The translations under genes and the position numbers were made by a program. A DNA stretch of 17,359 bases from Deltaproteobacteria bacterium UBA5754. Lineage in GTDB: Bacteria > Desulfobacterota > Dissulfuribacteria > Dissulfuribacterales > UBA5754. Below the pieces are notes generated by a model. It worked only from the letters and a program-made list of their open reading frames with translations, was not told the DNA's origin and ran no database searches. Location of the stretch: assembly GCA_002419025.1 (NCBI GenBank), contig DIFG01000037.1, forward strand, positions 14,447 through 31,805, read 5' to 3'. Positions 5,877 through 14,595 of this stretch are shown piece by piece (position 1 is the stretch's first letter; each line of letters starts with the position of its first letter).

Positions 5877-6348
5877 CGCCGTTCCCGATCCCGTTGGCAC
5901 ACTCGGCCTCGACCATGGCCGCGGCCCTCGGGACACACGTGGATAAGCGAGGCGATAGCCCGATCCCGGTCCCCACATCCTCCGGCACCGCACCGATCAC
6001 CACCACCCTTTCCGGAGCCGTTCCGATGAATTTCAAAAGGTCCAGGACCTCGAGGATCCCGATCTGGTGCGGAGACAGTGCGCGGGGAAACCCGGCCCCC
6101 CGAAGGTCCTCGACGAGAAACCGATGGAGTGTGCCTGGCTGGTCCTCGAGGGCGATGGTGTCCACGAGGATCACGAGGGAGACCCCTTCGAGCCAGGGCC
6201 GGAGGGCGAGCCCCCCGGTGCCCCCGTCCACGAGGGCGACCTCCGGAGGCAGCCCGCCCGTTTCCTTCATGTGCCTGACGACAGAGACACCGAAGCCTTC
6301 GTCCCCGAAGAGGATGTTGCCAAGTCCGATGACGACGGTCTTTTCCAT
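5869..6348 (-). CDS. hyaD: Hydrogenase maturation endopeptidase (HyaD/HybD family)
   Basis: This aspartate-type endopeptidase clips the C-terminal tail of the large subunit once nickel is in place, the last maturation step before Tat export. The 159-aa protein starts with the family signature GLGNILFGDEGFG. Nickel-sensing residues corresponding to Glu16, Asp62 and His93 of E. coli HybD are Glu17, Asp63 (LVDTI) and His94 (SPHQIG). A GAGGGG ribosome site precedes ATG 6348, 8 bp after the hypE stop. Its expected substrate is the 15-residue tail of the HyaB encoded in the same operon. Confidence 0.94.
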   Translation of the reverse strand: MEKTVVIGLGNILFGDEGFGVSVVRHMKETGGLPPEVALVDGGTGGLALRPWLEGVSLVILVDTIALEDQPGTLHRFLVEDLRGAGFPRALSPHQIGILEVLDLLKFIGTAPERVVVIGAVPEDVGTGIGLSPRLSTCVPRAAAMVEAECANGIGNGGA

Positions 6349-6356
6349 CTTTCCCC

Positions 6357-7370
6357 TCAGCAGATCCTCGGAAGGGGCATGCCTGAAAGGGGTCTCAGGA
6401 CCCGAAGCCCGCCCGCTGCGGTCCTGAGGATCACCCTGCCCGGCCGCCCATCCCTCACCTCACCGATCACCGCGGCCTCCTGCCCCTCGGGGCGCGCATG
6501 CATGAGGCCCTCCACATCTTTCGCCATGTCCGGAGAGACGACGGCGATGCATTTGCCCTCGTTTGCAAGATACAAGGGATCGAGTCCCAGGATCTCGCAG
6601 GCAGAGGCCACCTCGGGCCGGATGGGGATGGACGCCTCGTCCACCTCGATCTCAAGGCCTGAGCGAGAGGCGATCTCGCAGAGCACCGTGGCCACCCCGC
6701 CCCTGGTCGGATCCCGAAAGGCCCGGACCGCTCCGGTCGCGCCTTCAAGAATGGACCGGACAAGGTCGTGAAGTGGGGCCGTGTCGCTCGCAAGCCCCCC
6801 GGAAAAGGTGAGCCCTGAGCGCTGGGTGAGGATCGTGGCCCCATGGTCCCCAATGGTCCCGGAGACGAGGATCCGGTCTCCGGGACGTGCCCTCTTGGTC
6901 GAAAGCTCCACGCCGTCCGGCACGACCCCGAGCCCGGAAGTGGTGATGAAGACCTTGTCCGCCTTGCCCCGGGGGACGACCTTCGTATCCCCTGCGGATA
7001 TGGACACCCGGGCCCGGGCCGTGGCCTGGGCGATGGAGGAGGCGATTTGCTCGATAGTCCGGACGGGAAGGCCCTCCTCGAAGATGAAGGAGACCGAGAG
7101 GGATAATGGAACGGCCCCGCGCATGGCGAGATCGTTCACCGTGCCGTGAACGGCGAGACTTCCTATGTCTCCTCCGGGAAAGAAAATGGGGTCAACCACG
7201 TAGCCGTCCGTGGTGAAGGCGATCCTTCCGGCCGGACGATCGAGGATCGCGCTGTCCTCGAGTTCGGCAAGAACCGGGTTTCCGTAGCGGGTGAGAAAGA
7301 TCTGCGAGATGAGCTCGGCGCTCGCAAGCCCCCCGCTCCCGTGGTCGAGGAGGATGACGTCGTCACGCAT
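6357..7370 (-). CDS. hypE: Carbamoyl dehydratase HypE
   Basis: HypE accepts a carbamoyl group from HypF on its C-terminal cysteine and dehydrates it with ATP to a thiocyanate, the source of the two CN ligands of the active-site iron. The 337-aa protein has the N-terminal LLDHGSGG motif, GDTKVVP in the AIR-synthase-like ATP-binding core, and ends exactly with PRIC, so the acceptor cysteine is the last residue as required. ATG 7370 (MRDDVILLDHGSGG) is chosen because it fits family N-termini. It overlaps hypD by 8 bp; the in-frame extension upstream lies within hypD. Confidence 0.97.
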   Translation of the reverse strand: MRDDVILLDHGSGGLASAELISQIFLTRYGNPVLAELEDSAILDRPAGRIAFTTDGYVVDPIFFPGGDIGSLAVHGTVNDLAMRGAVPLSLSVSFIFEEGLPVRTIEQIASSIAQATARARVSISAGDTKVVPRGKADKVFITTSGLGVVPDGVELSTKRARPGDRILVSGTIGDHGATILTQRSGLTFSGGLASDTAPLHDLVRSILEGATGAVRAFRDPTRGGVATVLCEIASRSGLEIEVDEASIPIRPEVASACEILGLDPLYLANEGKCIAVVSPDMAKDVEGLMHARPEGQEAAVIGEVRDGRPGRVILRTAAGGLRVLRPLSGMPLPRIC

Positions 7371-8463
7371 GGCAAGGCCCGTCTGTGAGGTAATGGGCGG
7401 CGCAGGCCCCCTCCCCTGAGACCATGCACGGCCCGACCGGGGACTGCGGGGTGCACCGGGAGGCAAAGAGGGGGCAGTCCGTCGGGGTCTTCACCCCCTT
7501 GAGGACCTCTCCGCAGACGCAGCCCGGAGGATCGGCAACGGGTACAGGATGGACCCCGAAGCGGGTGCGTGCGTCACGATCCCTAAATCCCTCACGGAGC
7601 GTGAGACCGCTTCCTGAGATCACGCCGAGACCCCGCCATTCGGTGTCCTCAGGGCGAAAGACCGCCTCCATGACCTCCCGCGCCCTTTTGTTCCCTTCCC
7701 AGGAAACCGCCCTTGGATAGGCGTTTTCCACCTCGCTCCTTCCCTCCCGGACCTGGCGGGCGAGAAGCGTAAGGGCAAGGAGGATGTCCGCGGGTTCGAA
7801 ACCCCCGATGACGCACGGAAGACCCTGCCCTTCGGCAAGGGGGGCATAGGCCTTCGCTCCGATGACAGCGCTCACGTGGCCCGGGCAGAGGAGCCCGTTT
7901 ACAGCCGCACCCCCGGACATGATGCAATCAAGGGCCGGGGGCATGAGCTTGTGGGCCGGATGGACCAGGAGGTTTTCGACGCCTGTGCGCTCCGCCTCGA
8001 GGATGGTGGCGGCAACGGCCGGTGCCGTGGTCTCGAAACCCACGGCGAGAAAGACCACGGGATCGGGGCTCACTTCCCTGGCGAGGTGAAGGGCGTCCGT
8101 GGGTGAATAGACGATCTCCACCCGGGCCCCTTCGGCCATGGCATGGGCAAGGCTTCCAGAGCTTCCCGGGACCCGGACCATGTCCCCGAACGTGGCGATG
8201 GTGACGCCGGGGATTCGGGCAAGGCGGATCATGGCGTCCACGTGGGACTGGGCAGTGACGCAGACCGGGCAGCCCGGCCCGGAGACCAGCTCGAATCTAG
8301 GAGGGAAAAGGGATCGAAGGCCGTATCTGGCAACGGCCATGGTGTGGGTCCCGCAGACCTCCATGAATCGCATGGGCCGATCCACGAGGAGGGAGAGCTC
8401 GTGGACGAGGGCATCGATTGCGGCACGGGAACGAAAGCCCGAGAGATCAGGAGATGGGAACAC
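7363..8463 (-). CDS. hypD: Fe(CN)2CO scaffold protein HypD
   Basis: HypD carries a [4Fe-4S] cluster and, with HypC, forms the scaffold on which Fe(CN)2CO is assembled. The 366-aa protein has the conserved Cys37 (EVCGTHT) and Cys65/Cys68 (SGPGCPVC). The cluster-binding C-terminal cysteines follow in CVCGEVLKG, TDCPLF, SRCTP and GPCMVSGEGAC. The start is GTG at 8463, 17 bp inside hypC, with GGAG at suitable spacing. Length and motif order are normal. Confidence 0.97.
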   Translation of the reverse strand: MFPSPDLSGFRSRAAIDALVHELSLLVDRPMRFMEVCGTHTMAVARYGLRSLFPPRFELVSGPGCPVCVTAQSHVDAMIRLARIPGVTIATFGDMVRVPGSSGSLAHAMAEGARVEIVYSPTDALHLAREVSPDPVVFLAVGFETTAPAVAATILEAERTGVENLLVHPAHKLMPPALDCIMSGGAAVNGLLCPGHVSAVIGAKAYAPLAEGQGLPCVIGGFEPADILLALTLLARQVREGRSEVENAYPRAVSWEGNKRAREVMEAVFRPEDTEWRGLGVISGSGLTLREGFRDRDARTRFGVHPVPVADPPGCVCGEVLKGVKTPTDCPLFASRCTPQSPVGPCMVSGEGACAAHYLTDGPCHA

Positions 8464-8695
8464 CGGTCATCTCCGAGATAAGACGAAGGTTCTCCTCGGC
8501 CACCTCCGGGGGGAGGGTCCTGATGGCAAAACCCGCATGTACGATGACATAGTCCCCGATTCGGGGAAGGACATCCACGATGTCAAGCCTCACCTCCCGC
8601 CGGATCCCCCCTGCCTCCACGACCGCTGTCTCCGCCCCAAACGTACCGGAAGAGGCCGGGATCTCAATGACGCGCATAGGGACGGCAAGACACAT
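8447..8695 (-). CDS. hypC: Hydrogenase chaperone HypC
   Basis: HypC is a small OB-fold chaperone that shuttles iron with its ligands from HypD to the large-subunit precursor. The 82-aa protein begins MCLAVPM, and Cys2, exposed after Met removal, is the essential iron-binding residue. It starts 2 bp after the hypF stop and overlaps hypD by 17 bp. It is the only HypC/HybG-type gene in the window. Confidence 0.96.
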   Translation of the reverse strand: MCLAVPMRVIEIPASSGTFGAETAVVEAGGIRREVRLDIVDVLPRIGDYVIVHAGFAIRTLPPEVAEENLRLISEMTGVPIS

Positions 8696-8697
8696 AT

Positions 8698-11028
8698 TCA
8701 GGCCATGCCTGTATCGTAAGGATCCAGACGGGGAAGGAGCGAACCTCCCACGAGGAGCTGGCCGAGGGCGAGCCCACCGTCCCCGGCCGGGACCTCTTGG
8801 CCTGCAAAGACCCTAAGGCCATTTCCGGCAAGTCTGGTCATGAGCCCGTCCAGGAGGATCCGGTTGTACATGCAGCCCCCGGCGAGGACCACGGTCTTTA
8901 GACCCGTCCGTACAGCGCACCCTTTAACGAGTCGGTTGATGCCGTTCGTGAGCCAGCGGTGGAACCGGGATGCCACTACGCCGGCGGGCGTCCCCCGCCT
9001 GACGTCGGCAACGAGGGAGCGGACAAGAGTGAGACTGTCCAGGACGAAAATGCCTGCCTGGTCTGCTACAGAGACGGGATAGTCATGGGGATCCGCCTCC
9101 TCTGCAGCCGTCCAGGCGAGGGTCTCGAGCTCCATGGCCGCCTGGGCCTCGTAGCTCGCATGAAAACGCAGGCCGAGGATGGCGGAAACCGCGTCAAAGA
9201 GGCGTCCGCAGCTGGAGGTCAGGGGGGAATTCACGCGTGCCGCGAGCATCCCGAGGACCCCGTCAATATGGACGGGGTCCAACCGCTCGTGGCGCCCGAG
9301 AAAATCCCTGGCCTCCCTGGCTCCAAGGGCGGAAAAGAGGGCGGATGCGGCCATGCGCCACGGCTCACGGGCCGCCCTGTCCCCGCCGGGAAGGGGAAGG
9401 AGGCCGAGGCGGGCGATCCTCCTGTACGAGAACCTGTCCGCCTGAAGGACCTCGCCGCCCCATATGGTCCCGTCCGGGCCGTAGCCCGTGCCGTCGAGAC
9501 AGACAGCGAGCACCGGGCCGTCAAGGCCGAACTCAGCCATGACTGCTGCCGCATGGGCGTGGTGGTGCTGGACGCGGAGCACCGGAAGCCCGCGGGACTC
9601 GGCATAACGAGTACTCGCGTAGTCCGGATGGAGGTCGCAAACAAGGGCGACGGGCTCCACGTCCAGGAGGTCCTCCATGCGGACGACCGCCTCGGAAAAG
9701 GCGTCGAAGGCAAGGGGGTGGGCGAGATCGCCCATGTGGGGCCCGAAACAGGCCGCGTCCCCCCGGGAGTGAGCGAATGAGTTCTTGAGGTCCCCGCCGC
9801 AGGCAAGCACTGGAGGCATTTCACAGGAGAGGGAGAGGGGCCTTGGGACGTATCCCCGGGAGCGCCGGATCATGCGGGAGGCCCCTGACGAGAACTGGAG
9901 GATCGAGTCGTCGAGACGGGCGACGATCTCCCTGTCATGGAGAAGAAAGGCGTCGGCGATCCCCGAGAGGCGGTCCAGGGCCTCGTCGTTTCCCGTGCAG
10001 ATGGGTTCGTCAGATACGTTTGCGCTCGTCATGACGAGGACGTCCGGGCACCCCTCCCGGGCAAAAAGTAGGTGATGGAGAGGGGTGTATGGAAGCATCA
10101 CCCCGAGGTCCCGGATACCAGGGGCTATGCCGTCGGAGAGCCCTGACCCCTTCCGCCTTGGGACGAGGACGATGGGGCGCTCACGGGAACAGACGGCCCC
10201 GGCCTCTGCTTCGCTGATCACAGCGATCCTTCGTGCCGCGTCCATATCCCGCACCATAACCGCAAGGGGTTTGTCCGGCCTTCCCTTGCGGCAGCGGAGG
10301 CGCGAAACCGCCTCGTCCGAAGCGGCGTCCACAGCGAGGTGGAACCCACCGAGCCCCTTCACCGCAAGGATCCTTCCCCTCCCAAGGGCACGCGCCGCAC
10401 GGCAGAGGACCTCCCCGGTCTCTCCCCGTTCAGGCCTGCCGGAACCTTCCGCCCAGAGTAGCCCCGGTCCGCAGGCAGGACAGGCGTTCGTCTCGGCGTG
10501 GAACCTACGGTCCCCCACGTCGTGATATTCCCGGGAACAGTCCGCACACAAGGGAAAAGGTTCCATAGAGGTCCTCTCCCGGTCGTATGGGACGGAACGA
10601 ATGACTGTGTAACGTGGACCACAGTTCGTGCAGTTGATAAAGGGATAGCCGAACCTCCGGTCTTTCGGATCGAAGAGCTCCCGGAGGCAGTCGTCGCACG
10701 TGGCCACGTCCGGAGGCACATCCGCGGACCTTGCGCCCCCTTTTCGGCTTTCGATGACCTCAAAACCCGTGCATCCTGCGGGTCTCTTCGCCCTCACATC
10801 CATGTCCGTGATGGATGCAAGGGGGGGCGCCTCCTGTCGTACGGCCTCAAGGAAGGCAAAAAGGGCATCAGTAGGACCTTCCGCCTCGATGACCACCCCG
10901 AAACCCGTATTGTAGACCCCACCGGTAATCCCGTGCCTCCGGGCAAGCCGACAGACATGGGGCCGGAATCCCACACCCTGGACGACCCCCCTGACCTCGA
11001 GGGAGACGCCCCGTCTCTCCTCTCTCAT
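8698..11028 (-). CDS. hypF: Carbamoyltransferase HypF
   Basis: HypF makes carbamoyl-adenylate from carbamoyl phosphate and ATP and transfers the carbamoyl group to HypE. The 776-aa protein has all domains in order. They are an acylphosphatase-like domain (about 1-92, with GVVQGVGFRPH), and two zinc sites (Cys111/114/133/136 and Cys161/164/183/186). A YrdC-like domain (about 210-395, KGLGGFHLAVDA) and the Kae1-like transferase with HHHAH at 488-492 follow. ATG 11028 overlaps the hyaC stop (ATGA); the 47-codon upstream extension lies inside hyaC and is not family-like. Confidence 0.97.
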   Translation of the reverse strand: MREERRGVSLEVRGVVQGVGFRPHVCRLARRHGITGGVYNTGFGVVIEAEGPTDALFAFLEAVRQEAPPLASITDMDVRAKRPAGCTGFEVIESRKGGARSADVPPDVATCDDCLRELFDPKDRRFGYPFINCTNCGPRYTVIRSVPYDRERTSMEPFPLCADCSREYHDVGDRRFHAETNACPACGPGLLWAEGSGRPERGETGEVLCRAARALGRGRILAVKGLGGFHLAVDAASDEAVSRLRCRKGRPDKPLAVMVRDMDAARRIAVISEAEAGAVCSRERPIVLVPRRKGSGLSDGIAPGIRDLGVMLPYTPLHHLLFAREGCPDVLVMTSANVSDEPICTGNDEALDRLSGIADAFLLHDREIVARLDDSILQFSSGASRMIRRSRGYVPRPLSLSCEMPPVLACGGDLKNSFAHSRGDAACFGPHMGDLAHPLAFDAFSEAVVRMEDLLDVEPVALVCDLHPDYASTRYAESRGLPVLRVQHHHAHAAAVMAEFGLDGPVLAVCLDGTGYGPDGTIWGGEVLQADRFSYRRIARLGLLPLPGGDRAAREPWRMAASALFSALGAREARDFLGRHERLDPVHIDGVLGMLAARVNSPLTSSCGRLFDAVSAILGLRFHASYEAQAAMELETLAWTAAEEADPHDYPVSVADQAGIFVLDSLTLVRSLVADVRRGTPAGVVASRFHRWLTNGINRLVKGCAVRTGLKTVVLAGGCMYNRILLDGLMTRLAGNGLRVFAGQEVPAGDGGLALGQLLVGGSLLPRLDPYDTGMA

Positions 11029-11690
11029 GCCCTTTTTCCAGCGCCCTCCTGCCCCTTGGGAAGGAACTTGTCCCCGGTGAAGATGGAGGAGATGAGCCCC
11101 TCGGGTGACCAGACGTCGTTCCATACCACGATATAGACGTGGACAAGGGCGAATATCATGAAGTACCACATAAAGACGAAGTGATAGAAACGGATCTCCT
11201 GCTGGACCCCGAAGATCTTTCCGGCCACGGTCTGCCAGAACCCGCTTTCGGGATAGAGGAGGGAGAACCCGGAGATCATCTGGAGGACAGCGAAAAGGAG
11301 TGTGAAGAGATAGAAGGTCCCGGCAAGGGCGTTATGCCCGAGCCTGTGCCCTCCCCTGTCCGTCAGATAGAGATAGTAAGCGAGGGTCGTAAAGACGTTC
11401 TTGATGTTTCTTCCGGTTACGGGCGCAAATCCCAGGAAGCTTTCCTCCCTGTTTCCGAAAACGAGGAGATAGAGACGTACAAGGACCGCTGCAGTGAATA
11501 CGTATCCGGCAATGAAGTGGCAGTACCGCCAATCCGCCATGGGAAAGGACCCGCTCCCCTCGTTCGCCGTGGATATCCAGGGGTCGTGTATGTAAAAGCC
11601 GGTCACGGCAAGCGCCAATATGGAGAGGGCGAAGGACCAGTGATAGAGGCGAAAAAGGAACCCCCAGGCCGTTTTCCGTTCGTAGAGCAT
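11025..11690 (-). CDS. hyaC: [NiFe]-hydrogenase b-type cytochrome subunit
   Basis: This integral-membrane diheme cytochrome b anchors the periplasmic hydrogenase dimer and passes electrons from H2 to quinone. The 221-aa protein starts MLYERKTAWGFLFRLYHW with GGAGG before ATG 11690. It has four hydrophobic spans, and histidines sit in positions typical of heme ligands: LYHW near the first span, WRYCHF before the second, and FYHF and ALVHVY around the last. It follows hyaB by 10 bp and overlaps hypF by 4 bp. It is HyaC/HupC-like; the exact subgroup is not resolvable from sequence inspection. Confidence 0.95.
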   Translation of the reverse strand: MLYERKTAWGFLFRLYHWSFALSILALAVTGFYIHDPWISTANEGSGSFPMADWRYCHFIAGYVFTAAVLVRLYLLVFGNREESFLGFAPVTGRNIKNVFTTLAYYLYLTDRGGHRLGHNALAGTFYLFTLLFAVLQMISGFSLLYPESGFWQTVAGKIFGVQQEIRFYHFVFMWYFMIFALVHVYIVVWNDVWSPEGLISSIFTGDKFLPKGQEGAGKRA

Positions 11691-11700
11691 GGCATCCTCC

Positions 11701-13401
11701 TCACAGGACCCTGACACGGGTGAGCTCCTCACCCTTCGGATCGATCATGTGGACAGCACACGCGATACAGGGGTCAAACGAATGGACTGTGCGCAGGACC
11801 TCGAGGGGCCTTTCCGGATCTGCGACGGGATTTCCCACAAGAGAGGCCTCGTAAGGACCAGCCTGGCCCTTGTCGTCCCGGGGGCCGGCGTTCCAGGTTG
11901 ACGGGACCACGCACTGGTAGTTCTTGATCCTGCCGTCCTGAATGACGATCCAGTGGGACAAGGCCCCGCGGGGCGCCTCGTGGAACCCGAAGCCCCTCTG
12001 CTCCCCCTTGGGAAAGGTCGGTGGATTGAAGATGGCCAGATCCCCTTTCCCCACGTTTTCGACGAGCCGGTCCCAGTGGGCAAGGGCCAGATCCGCGAGG
12101 ATAGCGGCCCTGATGGCCCTTGCGAGATGCCGTCCCGGCGTGGACTGGAGCACCTGCGGTTCCACCTTGGCGCCCGCAAGGGCGCCCACTCGGGCGAGGG
12201 CGTCATCCACGTACTGCGTGGTCAACTTGTGTCCGAGGGCATATCCCACGAGCACCTGGGCAAGGGGCCCCACCTGCATGGGCCTTCCCTGAAACCTGGG
12301 GGCCTTGATCCAGCTGTACTTTCCGTCTTCCTGGAAGTCGGTGTAGTTGGGGATGGTGTCCTCCTCAAAGGGTGGGCGGGTCCAGTCGCCCTGGTACCAC
12401 GAGCGGGTGATACATTCGACGATGTTGTCCCGGAAATAGGGATCGTTGAAGTTCTTGAAGGCCTTGGCCGTGGAGAAATCCCCGCCGAAGATGGTCCCGC
12501 CAGGCAGATCAAAGGTATTTGCTGCCGTATCCGTGGGCATGTCCGGGACCGCGAGATAGTTCGTGACCCCGGCCCCGTACGAGAGCCAGTCCTTGTAAAG
12601 GGCGCCGACCGCGATCACATCCGGCAGATATACCTTCTGGACAAAGGATCTGACATCCTCCGTGAGTTGCCTGATCCAGTAAAGGCGCTCCATGGTGAGG
12701 GCGGTCTCGTTGTCAAGGTTAATGGCGGTTGTGACCCCTCCCACGGAGAGGTTCTGTATATGGGGGTTCTTGCCCCCGAGGATGGCGCAGGCCATGTCGG
12801 CCTTCCTCTGATAGTCGAGGGCATCGAGGTAATGGGAGACGGCCATGAGGTTCGCCTCGGGCGGAAGGGCCATGGCAGGGTGCCCCCAGTAGCCGTTGGC
12901 AAAGGGTCCGAGCTGGCCGCTCTCCACAAGCCCCTTGACCTTGGCCTGAACCGCCTTGAATCGCTCCTCGCTGTTGCCCGGCCAATCAGAGAGGGACTGG
13001 GCCAGAGCGGCTGTGGCCTTGGGGTCGGCGTCAATGGCAGAGACCACGTCCACCCAGTCCAGTGCCGATAGGACATAGAAATGTACGATGTGGTCGTGGA
13101 GCCCGTGCAGGGCGAGGATGAGATTCCGGATGAGCTGTGCGTTCAGGGGGATCTGGAGGCCGAGGGCGTTTTCCACTGCCCTGACGGACGCAATGGCATG
13201 GACCGTGGTGCAGACCCCGCAGATCCGCTGGGTGAAGACCCAGGCATCCCGTGGATCCCGGCCATTTAAGATCACCTCGATCCCCCTCCACATCTGGCCG
13301 GATGACCAGGCCTTGGCGATCGACCCGTTTTCCACCTCAGCATCTATCCTCAGATGGCCCTCGATCCGCGTGATGGGATCCACAACGATTCTCTGACCCA
13401 T
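11701..13401 (-). CDS. hyaB: [NiFe]-hydrogenase large subunit
   Basis: This is the catalytic subunit that oxidises H2 at the Ni-Fe(CN)2CO site. The 566-aa precursor starts MGQRIVVDPITRIEGH with AAGGAGG before ATG 13401. The N-terminal ligand motif RICGVCTTVH has Cys61 and Cys64, and the C-terminal motif DPCIACAVH has Cys545 and Cys548. Both are cysteine, so it is [NiFe], not [NiFeSe]. After His551 there is a 15-residue tail that the HyaD endopeptidase should remove. It has no signal peptide and would be exported as a complex with HyaA. It lies 13 bp after hyaA. Length and motifs fit group 1 membrane-bound uptake hydrogenases. Confidence 0.97.
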   Translation of the reverse strand: MGQRIVVDPITRIEGHLRIDAEVENGSIAKAWSSGQMWRGIEVILNGRDPRDAWVFTQRICGVCTTVHAIASVRAVENALGLQIPLNAQLIRNLILALHGLHDHIVHFYVLSALDWVDVVSAIDADPKATAALAQSLSDWPGNSEERFKAVQAKVKGLVESGQLGPFANGYWGHPAMALPPEANLMAVSHYLDALDYQRKADMACAILGGKNPHIQNLSVGGVTTAINLDNETALTMERLYWIRQLTEDVRSFVQKVYLPDVIAVGALYKDWLSYGAGVTNYLAVPDMPTDTAANTFDLPGGTIFGGDFSTAKAFKNFNDPYFRDNIVECITRSWYQGDWTRPPFEEDTIPNYTDFQEDGKYSWIKAPRFQGRPMQVGPLAQVLVGYALGHKLTTQYVDDALARVGALAGAKVEPQVLQSTPGRHLARAIRAAILADLALAHWDRLVENVGKGDLAIFNPPTFPKGEQRGFGFHEAPRGALSHWIVIQDGRIKNYQCVVPSTWNAGPRDDKGQAGPYEASLVGNPVADPERPLEVLRTVHSFDPCIACAVHMIDPKGEELTRVRVL

Positions 13402-13414
13402 GGTGGCCTCCTTA

Positions 13415-14515
13415 CTATTCCTTTTGATCGGCTTTTTCCTGCTTCTTTCCCGCGACAAGACGCTTCCCAGCCCCGACCGCCGCATGGATACCCACGGCTG
13501 CGGCGGCGACTCCGAGGACCTTCAAGCCCACGTCCTCCGCCTTTGTAATAATGCCTTCATCTCCGGGAATGCGTACACCGGGAAGCCTTTCATAAAACGG
13601 GGTCATGGTGTCCCAAAAACCGGGCTCGGTGCACCCGACGCACCCATGACCCGCGCTTACCGGCCAGACATCCACGTCGTTGAAACGGACGGCCGGACAG
13701 TTGGCAAAGGTCCCGGGACCCTTGCAGCCTACCTTGTAAAGGCAGTACCCCTTGAGGTGGCCGGAGTCACCGAACTGCTCCACGTAGCGGCCTTCGTCAA
13801 AATGGGCGCGGCGCTCGCACTGATCGTGGTTCCTCCTGCCGTAGGCGAAGAGGGGGCGACCCAGTCCGTCCAGCTCGGGGAAACGATTGAAAGTGAGATA
13901 GTGAAGGACCGTCCCGAGGAAGGAGATGGGGTTCGGAGGACAGCCCGAGATGTTCACTACAGGCCTGTCATGAACGAGATCCCGCACTCCGACGGCCCCG
14001 GTCGGGTTCGGGTACGCGGCCTGGATGCCACCAAAGGTGGCGCAGGTTCCGATGGCGATCACCGCGGCTGACTGGGGCGCGACCTCCTTCAGGATTTCAA
14101 GGGCGGTCCTGCCGGCGATCTTGCAATAGACACCTCCGTCCTTGGTGGGGATACCGCCTTCAACGACACAGATGAATTTCCCAGCGTGTTTCGAGACGGT
14201 CTCATGGAGGACCTCTTCCGCCTGTTTACCCGCGGCCGCCATGACGGTCTCGTGGTAATCGAGGGAGATGAGATCGAGGATGAGCCGCCCGATGTCAGGA
14301 TGGGATGCCCGAAGCAGGGACTCGGTGCAACCGGTGCATTCCTGGAAATGGAGCCAGACTACGGGGGGACGGGCAGGAGACGATGCGGCCTCGACCATAC
14401 GCGGCACCATTGAGTCCGAGAGACCGAGGGCCGCAGCGGCCATGGCGCACCCCTTCAAAAATCCCCTGCGGCTGAGACGAGGATCAAGGCATGACACGCA
14501 CACATTACGGGACAT
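13415..14515 (-). CDS. hyaA: [NiFe]-hydrogenase small subunit, Tat-exported
   Basis: This is the electron-transfer subunit with three Fe-S clusters. The 366-aa precursor has a Tat signal with SRRGFLKG (residues 15-22) and probable cleavage near residue 45. Proximal cluster ligands are Cys60, Cys63, Cys158 and Cys192. Distal ligands are His230, Cys233, Cys258 and Cys264, and the medial three-iron cluster has Cys273, Cys292 and Cys295. Residues 62 (CTGC) and 163 (ATFGG) are glycines where O2-tolerant enzymes have extra cysteines. A hydrophobic C-terminal helix (about 329-350) should anchor it in the membrane next to HyaC. A strong AAAGGAGG precedes ATG 14515. It is the first gene of the operon. 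Confidence 0.97.
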   Translation of the reverse strand: MSRNVCVSCLDPRLSRRGFLKGCAMAAAALGLSDSMVPRMVEAASSPARPPVVWLHFQECTGCTESLLRASHPDIGRLILDLISLDYHETVMAAAGKQAEEVLHETVSKHAGKFICVVEGGIPTKDGGVYCKIAGRTALEILKEVAPQSAAVIAIGTCATFGGIQAAYPNPTGAVGVRDLVHDRPVVNISGCPPNPISFLGTVLHYLTFNRFPELDGLGRPLFAYGRRNHDQCERRAHFDEGRYVEQFGDSGHLKGYCLYKVGCKGPGTFANCPAVRFNDVDVWPVSAGHGCVGCTEPGFWDTMTPFYERLPGVRIPGDEGIITKAEDVGLKVLGVAAAAVGIHAAVGAGKRLVAGKKQEKADQKE

Positions 14516-14566
14516 GGGGACCTCCTTTCAACATACAGCGCGGAAATTCAACAAATCACCTCACCT

Positions 14567-14590
14567 CTATAAATTCTGCTATAAATTCTG
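14567..14590. repeat. Perfect 12-bp tandem repeat upstream of hyaA
   Basis: CTATAAATTCTG occurs twice in immediate succession (14567-14578, 14579-14590). It lies in the 80-bp AT-rich spacer between the hyaA start and the foldback element, where the hydrogenase promoter should be. On the minus strand the repeats contain AATTTATAG, a possible -10-like stretch or regulator site. I found no clear sigma-70 pair and no sigma-54 site with correct spacing. Confidence 0.6.
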
Positions 14591-14595
14591 CATTA

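Noticed and set aside
4861..5946. Plus-strand open frame of 361 codons across hypB and hypA
   Set aside because: It is antisense to two unmistakable hyp genes, has low-complexity Arg/Ser/Pro-rich content and no initiation signals.
11953..13071. Long plus-strand open frame (372 codons) antisense to hyaB
   Set aside because: It is a shadow of the GC-rich hyaB codons. It has no ribosome site and its translation resembles no protein, while hyaB carries every expected catalytic motif.
11701..13401. [NiFeSe] hydrogenase with selenocysteine
   Set aside because: The C-terminal ligand motif is DPCIACAVH with ordinary cysteine codons and no in-frame TGA.
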